Assembly (NCBI GenBank): GCA_900696515.1
Contig: CAADGK010000093.1
Location: forward strand, 87,670 to 151,669
DNA length: 64,000 nucleotides
Direction of reading: 5' to 3'
Source: an uncultured Nitrosospira sp.
GTDB taxonomy: Bacteria; Nitrospirota; Nitrospiria; Nitrospirales; Nitrospiraceae
Below the pieces are notes generated by a model. The model ran no database searches. It was not told where the DNA came from and saw only the letters and a program-made list of their open reading frames with translations. Every line of letters begins with the position of its first letter. Positions within the stretch are counted from its first letter, which is position 1. Of this stretch, positions 9,536 through 17,808 are shown in pieces. A program made the translations under genes and the position numbers.

Positions 9536-10447
9536 ATGGTTCCGCCGCTCGTCAGATTCGGTACCTCGACCTGGACTTATGAAGGATGGAAAGGGCAGGT
9601 CTATCTCAAGGACTACCCCAAGGGGAGCTTCACCAAGGGCTGTTTGGCTGAGTACTGGCAGTTTCTCCACAAGGGCTCACCGCTTTTCCTTACGGCCGGC
9701 AATGATTCCACCTTCTACCGGCCTCCCACAAGCCACCAGCTTCGCGCCTACCGCGACCAGATGCCCGAACGGGTCGAGATGTGTTTCAAAGTCTGGGAGG
9801 ACATCACCGTGCCGGTTTTCGCACCGCACCCACGGTATGGAGTGAAGGCCGGCAAGCCGAATCCCCGCTTCCTCGATGCACGGCTCTTCAACGACCTGGT
9901 GCTGACTCCGTTTCGAGACGCCCAATTCCAGGACCGCACCGGTCCGTTTTTGTTTGAGTTTCAGCGACATGATCTCTCGATGGAGGAGTTCGCGTCTCGA
10001 CTGGACACGTTCTTTGGTCAGCTTCCGACGGAGTTCAAGTATGCGGTCGAAATCAGGAACGCCGGTCTCCTTGGTCAACCGTATCGGAAGGTACTGGAGG
10101 CGCATGGCGTGGCGCACGTGTACAACCATTGGTCCTACATGCCTCCGCTGGCAGAGCAACATAGAAGACTGCACGAGACCTTCACCGCACCATTTACCGT
10201 CTTCCGCCTGCTCACGCCACTGAAGATGAGTTACGCGGAGGCGAAGCAACGGGCCGCGCCCTATACCAAGATCGTGGCGGAACTCCCGGAGATGCGACGA
10301 GACACCGTCTCGCTCATTCATCAATCGATCACGCAAGCCAAGCCGGCCTATGTTCTGGTGAACAATCGAAGTGAGGGGAACGCACCGAAGACGATCCAAG
10401 GGCTGGTGGAGCTGTTGCAGTCCACAGGGTCAGGTCGGCGTGCATAA
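9536..10447 (+). CDS. DUF72 domain protein
   Basis: A 303-residue cytoplasmic protein with the DUF72 (YecE-like) signature near the N-terminus, FGTSTWTYEGWKGQVY, and a TIM-barrel-like layout. Conserved residues continue in NDSTFYRPP and YAVEIRNAG. The biochemical role of DUF72 proteins is not established. It is transcribed alone, divergently from nqr, and followed by a weak hairpin with a T run. The start used gives the standard family N-terminus. Confidence 0.88.
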   Translation: MVPPLVRFGTSTWTYEGWKGQVYLKDYPKGSFTKGCLAEYWQFLHKGSPLFLTAGNDSTFYRPPTSHQLRAYRDQMPERVEMCFKVWEDITVPVFAPHPRYGVKAGKPNPRFLDARLFNDLVLTPFRDAQFQDRTGPFLFEFQRHDLSMEEFASRLDTFFGQLPTEFKYAVEIRNAGLLGQPYRKVLEAHGVAHVYNHWSYMPPLAEQHRRLHETFTAPFTVFRLLTPLKMSYAEAKQRAAPYTKIVAELPEMRRDTVSLIHQSITQAKPAYVLVNNRSEGNAPKTIQGLVELLQSTGSGRRA

Positions 10448-10458
10448 GGGGTTCGATG

Positions 10459-10483
10459 GGTGCCGTTCCCGCGCCGCCTTTTT
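10459..10483 (+). terminator. weak terminator-like hairpin after the DUF72 gene
   Basis: GGTGC and GCGCC can pair across a 7-base loop (one G-T pair). They are followed within three bases by TTTTT. It sits 12 bases after the DUF72 stop codon. The stem is short, so this is tentative. Confidence 0.3.
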
Positions 10484-10640
10484 AGTGCCTGTCTATTGGT
10501 AAAGAAACCCGGCTCAAGATTCCCCGCCAGGTGCCGAAATAACCGGGAGCTTCGTGCGCGATCCGCATGGCCGGGTGGGCCATGCGATGGCGGGTTTATC
10601 CCGGTTGGTCAGTCAGTCGCGTGTCATCTTCATCACATCC

Positions 10641-12536
10641 ATGACAAAGCCATTTCATGGTCCCATGCTGTTCGGGGCGATTACCTGTTCGCTGCTGGGC
10701 CTTGTGGTGTGGTCCCAGGTCAGCATCACGGTGGAGGAACCACCGACAGTCAATTCAAACGACGTGTTTGTGTTCCAGGGTGTCACGGGGCCGACGGAAA
10801 AGACGGTCGTCGCGCCACCCGGTGTTTCATCTCATCATGCCTATGCCGTCGGTGGTCCGAGTCGACTGGCCGTGCTGCTGACGGAGGAGCGATCGAACTG
10901 GCTGGGATTAGCGCACGGGCTGAAATCCATCGGCGTGCCGTTTGTCGTGACGCGGGACTATCGGGAAGCGCTTAAGCATCGGGTCATTCTTGTCTATCCG
11001 ACCATGACAGGGACATCATTTCCTCCTGAGGCCTTTCGCGCGTTGGGCGCCGTTCCTCGCAACGGCGGCACCTTGATTGCGACGCAGGTGCTGGGTGGAG
11101 GCTTGGAGGAAGTCTTCGGGTATTCGGAGACGGTGATGGCGTCACGCAACCAGGAGATCCGGTGGAATCGCGCGCATCCCCTCCTGGAGCGGATGACCGA
11201 TCCTGCCGAATGGGTCACAAAGCTGAACGGCAAGCCGGAGAATCTCATCGGGACCTACAGCTATGGCTATGCCAGGGGAATGCTCGGCACCTATCCAGAC
11301 GGGTCGGTGGCCGTGACGGCAAAAGATTATGACAAGGGGCATGCCTATGCCATCGGCATCGATCTCGGGGCACTGTTGTTGAAAGGCTATAACAACCGCA
11401 GCGAGGGATTCACGACCAGCTTTGACAATCGATTCGACCCGACGCTGGATGTCTGGCTTCGCCTGTTGAAAGGGATGTACCAAGCCGGTGAGCCGGATGC
11501 GGTGACGATCGGCACGGTGCCGTTCGGCAAGTCGCTTTCCGTCATGTTCACGCATGATGTCGATTTTACGCAGTCCATGGCGAATGCGGTGGACTATGCG
11601 GAGTTTGAACGAAGCAAGGGCCTGACCGGAACTTACTTTATTCAGGCGAAATACATTCGGGATTATAACGACGACATCTTTTTCGATGAACAAGGGGCGA
11701 GGTATCTTGCCAGATTGTCCGACCTCGGTATGGAGCTGGCCAGCCACACCGTTGCACACTCCGCCTCGTTCAACGGTTTTCCAATGGGGACAGGGGAGGA
11801 GCAATACCCCGGGTACCGTCCGTTCGTGAAAACTCGCTCGAAAGCCTATGGCGCGACGATTCTCGGAGAATTGCGCGTGAGCAAGTTCCTCATCGATCGG
11901 CTGGGCGGCGGTCCCGCCATGGTGTCGTTTCGGCCCGGAGAGCTGTCGAATCCGTTTGGCCTGCCCCAGGCCTTGGTTGCAACCGGCTTTCGCTATAGTT
12001 CGACGGCGACGGCCAACAATTCATTGACGCATTTGCCGTACCAGATGACCTATGACCGGCTGTCCGAAGAAGAAGTCGACGTATTTGAATTTCCCGTCAC
12101 CATTGAAGACGAGGAATTGCCGCCGATGGGAGAGCGACTCCCGCAGGCGCTGACGCTGGCGAAGCAAGTTGCCCGATACGGCGGCACGGTCGTGGTGCTG
12201 ATTCACCCGAACACACTGGGTCACAAGCTGGAGTTCGAGAAGCAATTTTACGAAGCGGTCAAAGACCGGGCCTGGTTCGGATCGATCCGAGAATTCGGCG
12301 ACTGGTGGTCGGCCCGCAATGCATTGCGTGTGGACGTGTCCGCCGACGTTCATCGCACGACAGTGTCCATCAATGCGCCACGACGAATCTCCGGTATGAC
12401 ACTCGAAGTACCGACCGGGTGGACTTTGTTGCCGCAGAAAGGAGTGATGCAGGACGGGCGGACGATCATTCTGGATGTGGTCGAGCAGACGCGGGTGCTC
12501 CATTTCGCCGTCGCCGGGGCGCACCGGAACTCCTAG
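10641..12536 (+). CDS. membrane-anchored polysaccharide deacetylase family protein
   Basis: About 631 residues from ATG 10641; an upstream start at 10554 is possible because neither start has a clear ribosome binding site. A signal-anchor helix (about residues 7-24) puts the rest outside the cytoplasm. A domain of about 250 residues resembling a glutamine-amidotransferase-like fold comes first. It is followed by a NodB-type deacetylase domain with the metal motif THDVDF, the SHTVAH motif and the SFRPGE motif. A short beta-rich tail ends the protein. Likely substrates are envelope or secreted polysaccharides, but the specific one cannot be told. A stable hairpin follows the stop. Confidence 0.78.
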   Translation: MTKPFHGPMLFGAITCSLLGLVVWSQVSITVEEPPTVNSNDVFVFQGVTGPTEKTVVAPPGVSSHHAYAVGGPSRLAVLLTEERSNWLGLAHGLKSIGVPFVVTRDYREALKHRVILVYPTMTGTSFPPEAFRALGAVPRNGGTLIATQVLGGGLEEVFGYSETVMASRNQEIRWNRAHPLLERMTDPAEWVTKLNGKPENLIGTYSYGYARGMLGTYPDGSVAVTAKDYDKGHAYAIGIDLGALLLKGYNNRSEGFTTSFDNRFDPTLDVWLRLLKGMYQAGEPDAVTIGTVPFGKSLSVMFTHDVDFTQSMANAVDYAEFERSKGLTGTYFIQAKYIRDYNDDIFFDEQGARYLARLSDLGMELASHTVAHSASFNGFPMGTGEEQYPGYRPFVKTRSKAYGATILGELRVSKFLIDRLGGGPAMVSFRPGELSNPFGLPQALVATGFRYSSTATANNSLTHLPYQMTYDRLSEEEVDVFEFPVTIEDEELPPMGERLPQALTLAKQVARYGGTVVVLIHPNTLGHKLEFEKQFYEAVKDRAWFGSIREFGDWWSARNALRVDVSADVHRTTVSINAPRRISGMTLEVPTGWTLLPQKGVMQDGRTIILDVVEQTRVLHFAVAGAHRNS

Positions 12537-12570
12537 GTGGAGACTGCCATCTCGTCTCCTTCAGCCTAGG
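12532..12570. terminator. hairpin between converging genes
   Basis: GGAGAC and GTCTCC form a perfect 6-base stem around a 9-base loop, flanked by an outer CCTAGG pair. It overlaps the stop of the deacetylase and faces the end of the converging lipoprotein gene. That position suits a bidirectional terminator, although no T run follows. Confidence 0.45.
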
Positions 12571-12654
12571 GAAGATCCGGGGTGGAGGGGAACGGACCCC
12601 ATCTTCTTTCCGGTAGCCCGTCCCGACCATCTCTCCTTGCGACGACGCCTCTTG

Positions 12655-13296
12655 TCAGCTGCCGAATTTCGCCGGAAACTGTTTCGCAATGGCATTCGTC
12701 AACGTATCGGCAATCACATAGACGTGATGTTCCATCGCCGTCCAGGTCTCGTCCTCGCCCTGGTAATCTTTGTCCTGGAACTTGTTGATTTGTGCCACGT
12801 GGTGGCCAATATTCGTGGCGAACAGGCTGCGGACCGTGTCCTTGGGGAGGTGCGGATTGATTTGACTGAAAAGGGTGGCGATCTCGTCGGAGATCGAGGC
12901 GCCTGTCGCTATGGCCGCCTCCTGGCGGCGCTTATCCCCGGCAACAGTGGCGTCGGAGTAGGCCTGAATTATCTCATCGTGCTTTGTGAGGAGGGCACGA
13001 AACCGCCCGGCTGTTGCATCGCCGTAGAACGGAGCCAATGTCTTTGCCATATCTCGTGCGTTGGCCGCCACGGCTTTCTCCGCGAAATCGCGAGACCTCC
13101 GATCACCTTTCGCGTTATCCATCACGACATGGCGAATCCAAAACACATGTCGAGACCACTCATCACGTAACACGGCCTGCAGGTCGGCCACGGTGACCGG
13201 ATGCGGGTCAGAGAGGGAACTGCCTTCATGTGCGCAACCCCCTAGGCCGATGATGGTGAAGACCAGCAGTAGGACGGAACGATTTAGTCTGTTCAT
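12655..13296 (-). CDS. lipoprotein of unknown function, helical, histidine-rich
   Basis: A 213-residue protein with a lipoprotein signal peptide ending in the lipobox LGGC (Cys at about residue 21). The mature part is predicted mainly helical and carries repeated His and acidic residues, for example WSRHVFWIRHVVMD and IGHHVAQINKFQDKDY. That pattern recalls four-helix metal-binding bundles, but I recognise no named family. It probably sits on the periplasmic face of a membrane. It is transcribed alone. Confidence 0.75.
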   Translation of the reverse strand: MNRLNRSVLLLVFTIIGLGGCAHEGSSLSDPHPVTVADLQAVLRDEWSRHVFWIRHVVMDNAKGDRRSRDFAEKAVAANARDMAKTLAPFYGDATAGRFRALLTKHDEIIQAYSDATVAGDKRRQEAAIATGASISDEIATLFSQINPHLPKDTVRSLFATNIGHHVAQINKFQDKDYQGEDETWTAMEHHVYVIADTLTNAIAKQFPAKFGS

Positions 13297-13481
13297 GGCA
13301 ACCCCTTCCTTATCGTAAGGTTAGATGGACGTCCTTTTTATCCTGCAGCAGAGGTGATGGCCTCAGGCCATCGGATCTTGGCAGATGATCAGTCTGATCT
13401 ATAACGCGTTCACATGTCGAACGTGTAAACGTCATGTAAACAAAAGGTAAATAATCCCTGCTCGGGAGGGTGTGGCAAGGC

Positions 13482-14501
13482 CTACAGAAACAAATACAAC
13501 GCCCCCACCACACCAAAGAACTCCGAGGTATTCTTCCCTCTGAGACTGAACCATGGACCGGCAATCAGCCCCACCTGTTGTGTGAAGTGGTACTCTATGG
13601 CCGGCGCGATGGAGAGGAGATTGCTGTATCCTTTGCCTACTATCGCCGGCTCACTCTGTGCACCGATGCCCGCGGTTCCAGAGAAGTGCGTTGCATTGAT
13701 CGTCTGGAATCCGATATCGAGCGCGAGAACGATATGCTGTGTCAGCGTATATTCCCCCGCAATGCTGAAGGTGGTTACAGATCCAGGTTCAACACGTCCC
13801 ACGGTGTCGAATCCTCCACCGTAGGCATTGAATCCACGCACCCTGACAGGCGAGTAGAAACCGTAGGATGCATTCAGGCGGTACCTCAATACATGATCTC
13901 CTCCCAATCGCAGCACTTTCTGTACGGCCACGCCTAGTGTCGTACCGAACGAGCCGCCTCCGATTCCGCCCAGACTGACCGTTGACGGACCGAGATCGTT
14001 ATAGTGACCGGTCGGAAAGACTTCCTGAACCCAGAACAGCACATGCGGAAGCCATGAATCGGAATCGCCTCTCAGTACTTGGAACCCCAGCTGGAGGGGC
14101 AAGTCGCCAAATCCGGAGATGCGGTCACTTGATGAGGAGTTCTCAAGCCACTGCGGCGCGATTCCAATATCGATCCGGCTCGTGAGGCCGTAGATGAAGA
14201 ATGTTTGTTGAATGATCGTGCGCGACACGGTGGCCGAATGCAGGCGCCAATTGTCGTTATACAATCCGCCATAGCGCGTATAAAAGAAGTAGGGTTGAAC
14301 GACCAGACGGCCCGGATCGAGCGTGCGACCTCTCGTCGACAGCAGTGTGCCCGTGAACCAGGGATCGGAAGATGGGTGCGGGGCGATGTCGGAGTTCCCG
14401 CACCATCCGGATTCGGACAAGCAGAGGCATGCGATGAGCACGCTCAGAACACACTTAGAGAGCATTCCAGCCGGAGGAGTGGGTATATGGTTCTTGGGCA
14501 T
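13482..14501 (-). CDS. outer-membrane beta-barrel protein, MetA-pathway-of-phenol-degradation-like
   Basis: About 339 residues from ATG 14501. The open frame reaches 14699, but the upstream part is basic and unlike a signal sequence. A signal peptide (VLSVLIACLCLSESGWCG) is followed by alternating amphipathic strands and an aromatic C-terminal residue run ending GALYLFL, typical of outer-membrane barrels. The overall pattern resembles the putative MetA phenol-degradation/transporter family, an outer-membrane group with poorly defined substrates. An alternative start at 14465 would retain the signal peptide. There is no operon partner. Confidence 0.65.
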   Translation of the reverse strand: MPKNHIPTPPAGMLSKCVLSVLIACLCLSESGWCGNSDIAPHPSSDPWFTGTLLSTRGRTLDPGRLVVQPYFFYTRYGGLYNDNWRLHSATVSRTIIQQTFFIYGLTSRIDIGIAPQWLENSSSSDRISGFGDLPLQLGFQVLRGDSDSWLPHVLFWVQEVFPTGHYNDLGPSTVSLGGIGGGSFGTTLGVAVQKVLRLGGDHVLRYRLNASYGFYSPVRVRGFNAYGGGFDTVGRVEPGSVTTFSIAGEYTLTQHIVLALDIGFQTINATHFSGTAGIGAQSEPAIVGKGYSNLLSIAPAIEYHFTQQVGLIAGPWFSLRGKNTSEFFGVVGALYLFL

Positions 14502-14790
14502 AGCCTTGGGATATGTCAGATAGTAACTTCTGCGGCTCCTGGATAAACGGAGAATGCGGTGATGGAGATCATCGTGCTCTGCTTCTCTTCCTACACCTCG
14601 ATAACTTCTGCGCTTCCAGCGCATCAAGGGAAGTCCAAAGCGAAACTGAAGAGTAGAATAGCGGGAAGAAGAAAGCCGGTACCGCTTGTGACCCTTCAAT
14701 CAAAGGGAAGGACCGTTATGGAATAGTCTGTTGTACAGTCAAATAACGGGTCGTGATCAATCCAGACGGCAGCGACTCGGATAGGAACAA

Positions 14791-15171
14791 TCAGTGTGCC
14801 GTTGATCGGACGAGCGGCTCGCGCAATTTGATGATGAGCGTACTGCTTCCAACTGCCGGGTCGAGATCGGTCACAATGTTTTGAATCTTCGCGCCGATGG
14901 CATGCTCTATGCGTTCCTGTAGGACGTGCTGACAGGAGTCAAACATGGCGCGATGAAATCGACGAAGCAGCTCATGGCCTTCCGGCGACCGTGCGAGTTC
15001 TTTTTCCGCTGGAATGGAAGCGCTTCTAGTCGATGTCACGTAGATCAGTTCATCGTACACATGGGCTTGCACGTGCGAAGAGCCGGACTTCATGAACTCG
15101 TTCTGAAAATCCAAGACTGTGAGCATGACGGCGTACTCCACCTCAGCTTTATTGTTGGCCACACTTGCCAA
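14791..15171 (-). CDS. MpsC/DUF2294 domain protein
   Basis: A 126-residue protein starting with TTG at 15171, supported by a GGAGGG ribosome binding site 7 bases upstream. The order of conserved features fits DUF2294/MpsC: an N-terminal helix with FQNEFM, a mid segment with IPAEKELARSPEGHELLRRF, then a long helix and a C-terminal strand pair. MpsC is named after a membrane-potential-generating system in Firmicutes, but many bacteria carry stand-alone copies of unknown role. It lies 3 bases after the preceding small gene, in the operon headed by isocitrate dehydrogenase. Confidence 0.7.
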   Translation of the reverse strand: MASVANNKAEVEYAVMLTVLDFQNEFMKSGSSHVQAHVYDELIYVTSTRSASIPAEKELARSPEGHELLRRFHRAMFDSCQHVLQERIEHAIGAKIQNIVTDLDPAVGSSTLIIKLREPLVRSTAH

Positions 15172-15174
15172 GGT

Positions 15175-15387
15175 CTATCCCTCCTCCCGCCATGACCGAA
15201 TCCAGCGACCGGTCTGCGGATCTTCGAGTTTGGTGCTGAAGCGATCGTGAAGAAAGGCTTCCTGTTGGTCAGTGAGGGTTGACCGCACGCTCTGCAGCCG
15301 AGGGCGTGATTGGGGTGCTTTGAGAACAGGACAGTCGCTGGGCGCGAGTATGTCGATGTCCACAGCTTCTGTTATTGCGACGTTCAT
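15175..15387 (-). CDS. small hypothetical protein in the icd operon
   Basis: A 70-residue soluble protein with ATG at 15387 preceded by GCGGAGGTGAACC, a strong ribosome binding site. It includes TDQQEAFLHDRFSTKLEDP and a tryptophan-rich end (GRWIRSWREE). I recognise no family. The close spacing (3 bases to the MpsC-like gene) and good translation signals support a real gene. Confidence 0.6.
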   Translation of the reverse strand: MNVAITEAVDIDILAPSDCPVLKAPQSRPRLQSVRSTLTDQQEAFLHDRFSTKLEDPQTGRWIRSWREEG

Positions 15388-15467
15388 GGTTCACCTCCGC
15401 TGAGCCTTCGCCGATTCCCGGGTGAGGCGATGGCGTTCATGTGAACGTCCATCGCCCCCCGAGATGA

Positions 15468-15818
15468 TCAATAGGCCTTGCTGAATCCGGCTTCTCCGTC
15501 GTAGTTCCACAGCTTTTGCGCGGCGGACCACCACCAGCCCTTCTTGGTCAGGGCGTCCAGGAAGGTGTTCACATCCGCATCCTGCACATCCTTGGTGGCC
15601 ATGAACCGGCACCGGTACCAGTTCACTTGAAGGAGATCGGGGCTCACGAAACCCGGCCACACCTTCGTCCCTCGGTTCGAGATGAATTCACATTTGAACG
15701 GTCCGATATCGTCGAACTTCGGGATGCCTTTGTCCGTAATGATGTACATATCGATTCCGACGAGCTTGATGTCCCGTTTCTTCTTTGTCGCCTTGGCGGT
15801 TTCGGTAAATGTCGGCAT
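15468..15818 (-). CDS. detached C-terminal domain of Thermus/Rickettsia-type isocitrate dehydrogenase
   Basis: A 116-residue protein from ATG 15818, with AAGGAG 7 bases upstream. Its sequence follows the C-terminal extension of long Thermus-type isocitrate dehydrogenases as I remember it: KLVGIDMYI, then FISNRGTKVWP, then NWYRCRFM, and an end NYDGEAGFSKAY. In Thermus thermophilus these correspond to VGVDVFVE, MISNRGTQVYP, HYRCRFL and EFDGEPGFTKAQ at the end of a single polypeptide of about 496 residues. Here the domain has its own start and lies 34 bases downstream of the catalytic gene. It is probably a partner subunit of that enzyme. It could instead have acquired a separate regulatory job. 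Confidence 0.75.
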   Translation of the reverse strand: MPTFTETAKATKKKRDIKLVGIDMYIITDKGIPKFDDIGPFKCEFISNRGTKVWPGFVSPDLLQVNWYRCRFMATKDVQDADVNTFLDALTKKGWWWSAAQKLWNYDGEAGFSKAY

Positions 15819-15852
15819 GGGATATCTCCTTGTTGAGTCTGTGCGCGGAGGC

Positions 15853-16866
15853 TTAGGCCTTCGCGTGCATCTTATCCACGATGGCTTGCGCATACTCGTC
15901 CGTCTTGGCCGTCCCGCCGACGTCGTATGTCACATGCTTTCGCTCGTCAAGCACTGCAAACATGGCCTTCTCGATGCGAGCGGCAGCAGCTTCTTCACCG
16001 AGCCAACGAAGCATCATGATGCCGGAGACCAGCACGGCCGAAGGATTGACCTTCTTCATGCCGGCATACTTGGGTGCGGAACCGTGCACGGCTTCGAAGA
16101 TCGCGCAGCCGTCACCGACATTGGCGCCGGGCGCAAATCCCAAGCCTCCCACTAGTCCGGCGCAGAGATCCGTCAGGATATCGCCGTAGAGGTTGGGCAG
16201 TACCAAGCAATCGAACTGAGCGGGATTTCGCACCAGCTGCATGCAGCAGTTATCCACGATGATGTCACCGGACTCGATGTCCGGATACTTTTTGGCGACT
16301 TCGCGGAAGGCATCGAGGAAGAGGCCGTCGGTCATCTTCATGATATTGGCTTTGTGCACACACCAGACTTTCTTGCGCCCATTGTCCTTGGCCCACTTAA
16401 AGGCGAAATCAGCGATTCGGTAGGAGCCCGGCCAGGTAATGACTTTCAGACATTGCGCGACCTCATCCGACACCATGTGTTCGATGGCGGCATACGAGTC
16501 TTCGGTGTTCTCACGGAAATTGATGATGTCGATCTTGTCCCAGGGCCGTTTGAGTACGGGGATGAGCTTCGCCGGCCGCACATTCGCGTAGAGATCAAAG
16601 ACTTTCCGGAGGGTCACGTTGGCGCTCTTGTGTCCCGTTCCGATGGGTGTGGTCGTGGGCCCTTTCAACGCCACCTTGTTCTTCGCGATGTTTTGAATGG
16701 TCTTGTCGGGCAGGAGGGTGCCGTACTTCTCCAGACAGTCGAGCCCAATGTCCTCATATTCCCACTTAATGTCGACCCCGCTCGCATCAATGACGAGCCG
16801 CACCGCCTCGCAAATTTCCGGGCCGGTGCCTTCTCCCGGTAACATCGTTACGACGTGCTTTGCCAT
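15853..16866 (-). CDS. icd: isocitrate dehydrogenase, catalytic domain only
   Basis: A 337-residue member of the isocitrate/isopropylmalate dehydrogenase family. Substrate residues appear in GHKSANVTLRK and NFRENTEDSYAAIEH. The Lys and Asp of the active site lie in the VHKANIMK and LPNLYGDILTDL segments, and the cofactor loop is in AVHGSAPKYAG. These match the Thermus-type enzyme. It converts isocitrate to 2-oxoglutarate in the TCA cycle, or the reverse in a reductive cycle. The protein stops where longer relatives continue into a C-terminal domain, which is encoded by the next gene. A strong AGGAGGA precedes the start. Coenzyme preference cannot be decided by eye. Confidence 0.9.
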   Translation of the reverse strand: MAKHVVTMLPGEGTGPEICEAVRLVIDASGVDIKWEYEDIGLDCLEKYGTLLPDKTIQNIAKNKVALKGPTTTPIGTGHKSANVTLRKVFDLYANVRPAKLIPVLKRPWDKIDIINFRENTEDSYAAIEHMVSDEVAQCLKVITWPGSYRIADFAFKWAKDNGRKKVWCVHKANIMKMTDGLFLDAFREVAKKYPDIESGDIIVDNCCMQLVRNPAQFDCLVLPNLYGDILTDLCAGLVGGLGFAPGANVGDGCAIFEAVHGSAPKYAGMKKVNPSAVLVSGIMMLRWLGEEAAAARIEKAMFAVLDERKHVTYDVGGTAKTDEYAQAIVDKMHAKA

Positions 16867-17361
16867 TCCGATCCTCCTCTTAAGCCTGGATCACGCATCA
16901 ACTCTTCCACTGCAACCGCGGATACGGTGTGCCATGGGCGCATGTGGCTCAGTCCCTCTCCGTGCTCAATCACGTACGGCATGGTCCCTCGCCACAACCT
17001 GGGTCCATCTCACGACACGTCTACGACGTTTACTCCGAAGGGTTGAGTTTGCTCCAAACTATGCAGTAAGGGAGCGGACCATCCGTTCCCATTAATTGCC
17101 AGTAAATGCAAATTAGAGTCCAGATCGTTTAAGGCTCGTGCGGCGTGCGTGTGCCTCAAGATGTTAACGAAACACTGGAAAATCACGGCGCGCCGATTCA
17201 TAGAAGGAGATTGGGGCATCGAGAAGATGCACGGCGCGTGCAGCGATGCACGACGCGCACAGCAGCCTGTGCGTCCATGCTCAGCCAAGGAGGAGACGAC
17301 GAGAGAGATTTGCGAAGGCGCTGCGTGAAAGTATGAGGTGGAAGACGGCCGGAGGGGCTGT
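16867..17361. other. non-coding gap upstream of icd
   Basis: About 495 bases without a credible gene. The only structure I see is the GC-rich repeat at 17226-17283 (listed separately). The promoter of icd must lie here but no clear consensus pair stands out. Confidence 0.5.
17226..17283. repeat. GC-rich GATGCACG / CTGTGCGTCC repeat, copy 1
   Basis: Two near-identical 19-base units starting GATGCACGGCGCG and GATGCACGACGCG are followed by CTGTGCGTCCATGCTCA. GACGCGCACAG can pair with CTGTGCGTC. Related sequences occur at 19416, 22947 and 26636. It lies 79 bases past the stop of the USP gene. Confidence 0.5.
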
Positions 17362-17763
17362 CTACTGGGAACGAACCACGAGCACCGAGGCATCGACCTT
17401 GGAGATCAACTGTTCAGCGACTGAACCGATGACCCACCGTTCCAGCGCTTGGCGTTGCGAGCTCCCCAATACCACAAGATCAGCGCCCCATTCTCGTGCA
17501 CCGTTGGCAAGGGCGTCGACGATTCCGGTCACGCCGTAGACGGCCTCGGTGTAGAGGACACGGGTGTCTAGCGTGACGCCGTCGCCGACAGCGGATTTGG
17601 CCTGTACCAGCAACTTGAGACTGGCTTTGGGGTCGGTTTCCTCGGTGGCAACATAGACAATGCGGAGTGTTCCATGGTCGGACACAACCATGCGCTTCGC
17701 TTCCATCAAGGCTTTTATGGAGGTGTCCTTGCCGTCGATCGCTACAAGAACTTTTGTGAACAT
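17362..17763 (-). CDS. universal stress protein (UspA family)
   Basis: A 133-residue UspA-fold protein with an N-terminal VLVAIDGKDTSIKAL strand and a C-terminal VLGSSQRQALERWVIGSVAEQL segment. The nucleotide motif departs from G-2x-G-9x-G because a glutamine and arginine replace the second glycine region, so ATP binding is uncertain. It follows the SulP permease gene after 45 bases on the same strand, suggesting joint expression with that transporter. Confidence 0.85.
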   Translation of the reverse strand: MFTKVLVAIDGKDTSIKALMEAKRMVVSDHGTLRIVYVATEETDPKASLKLLVQAKSAVGDGVTLDTRVLYTEAVYGVTGIVDALANGAREWGADLVVLGSSQRQALERWVIGSVAEQLISKVDASVLVVRSQ

Positions 17764-17808
17764 TGAGAGGTGCCCCTCGTAGTCCTGTGACTGATGTGCG
17801 TGAAGTTG

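Noticed and set aside
17010..17393. 127-codon minus-strand frame between USP and icd
   Set aside because: It runs through the GC-rich repeat and into the USP gene end, with low-complexity composition.
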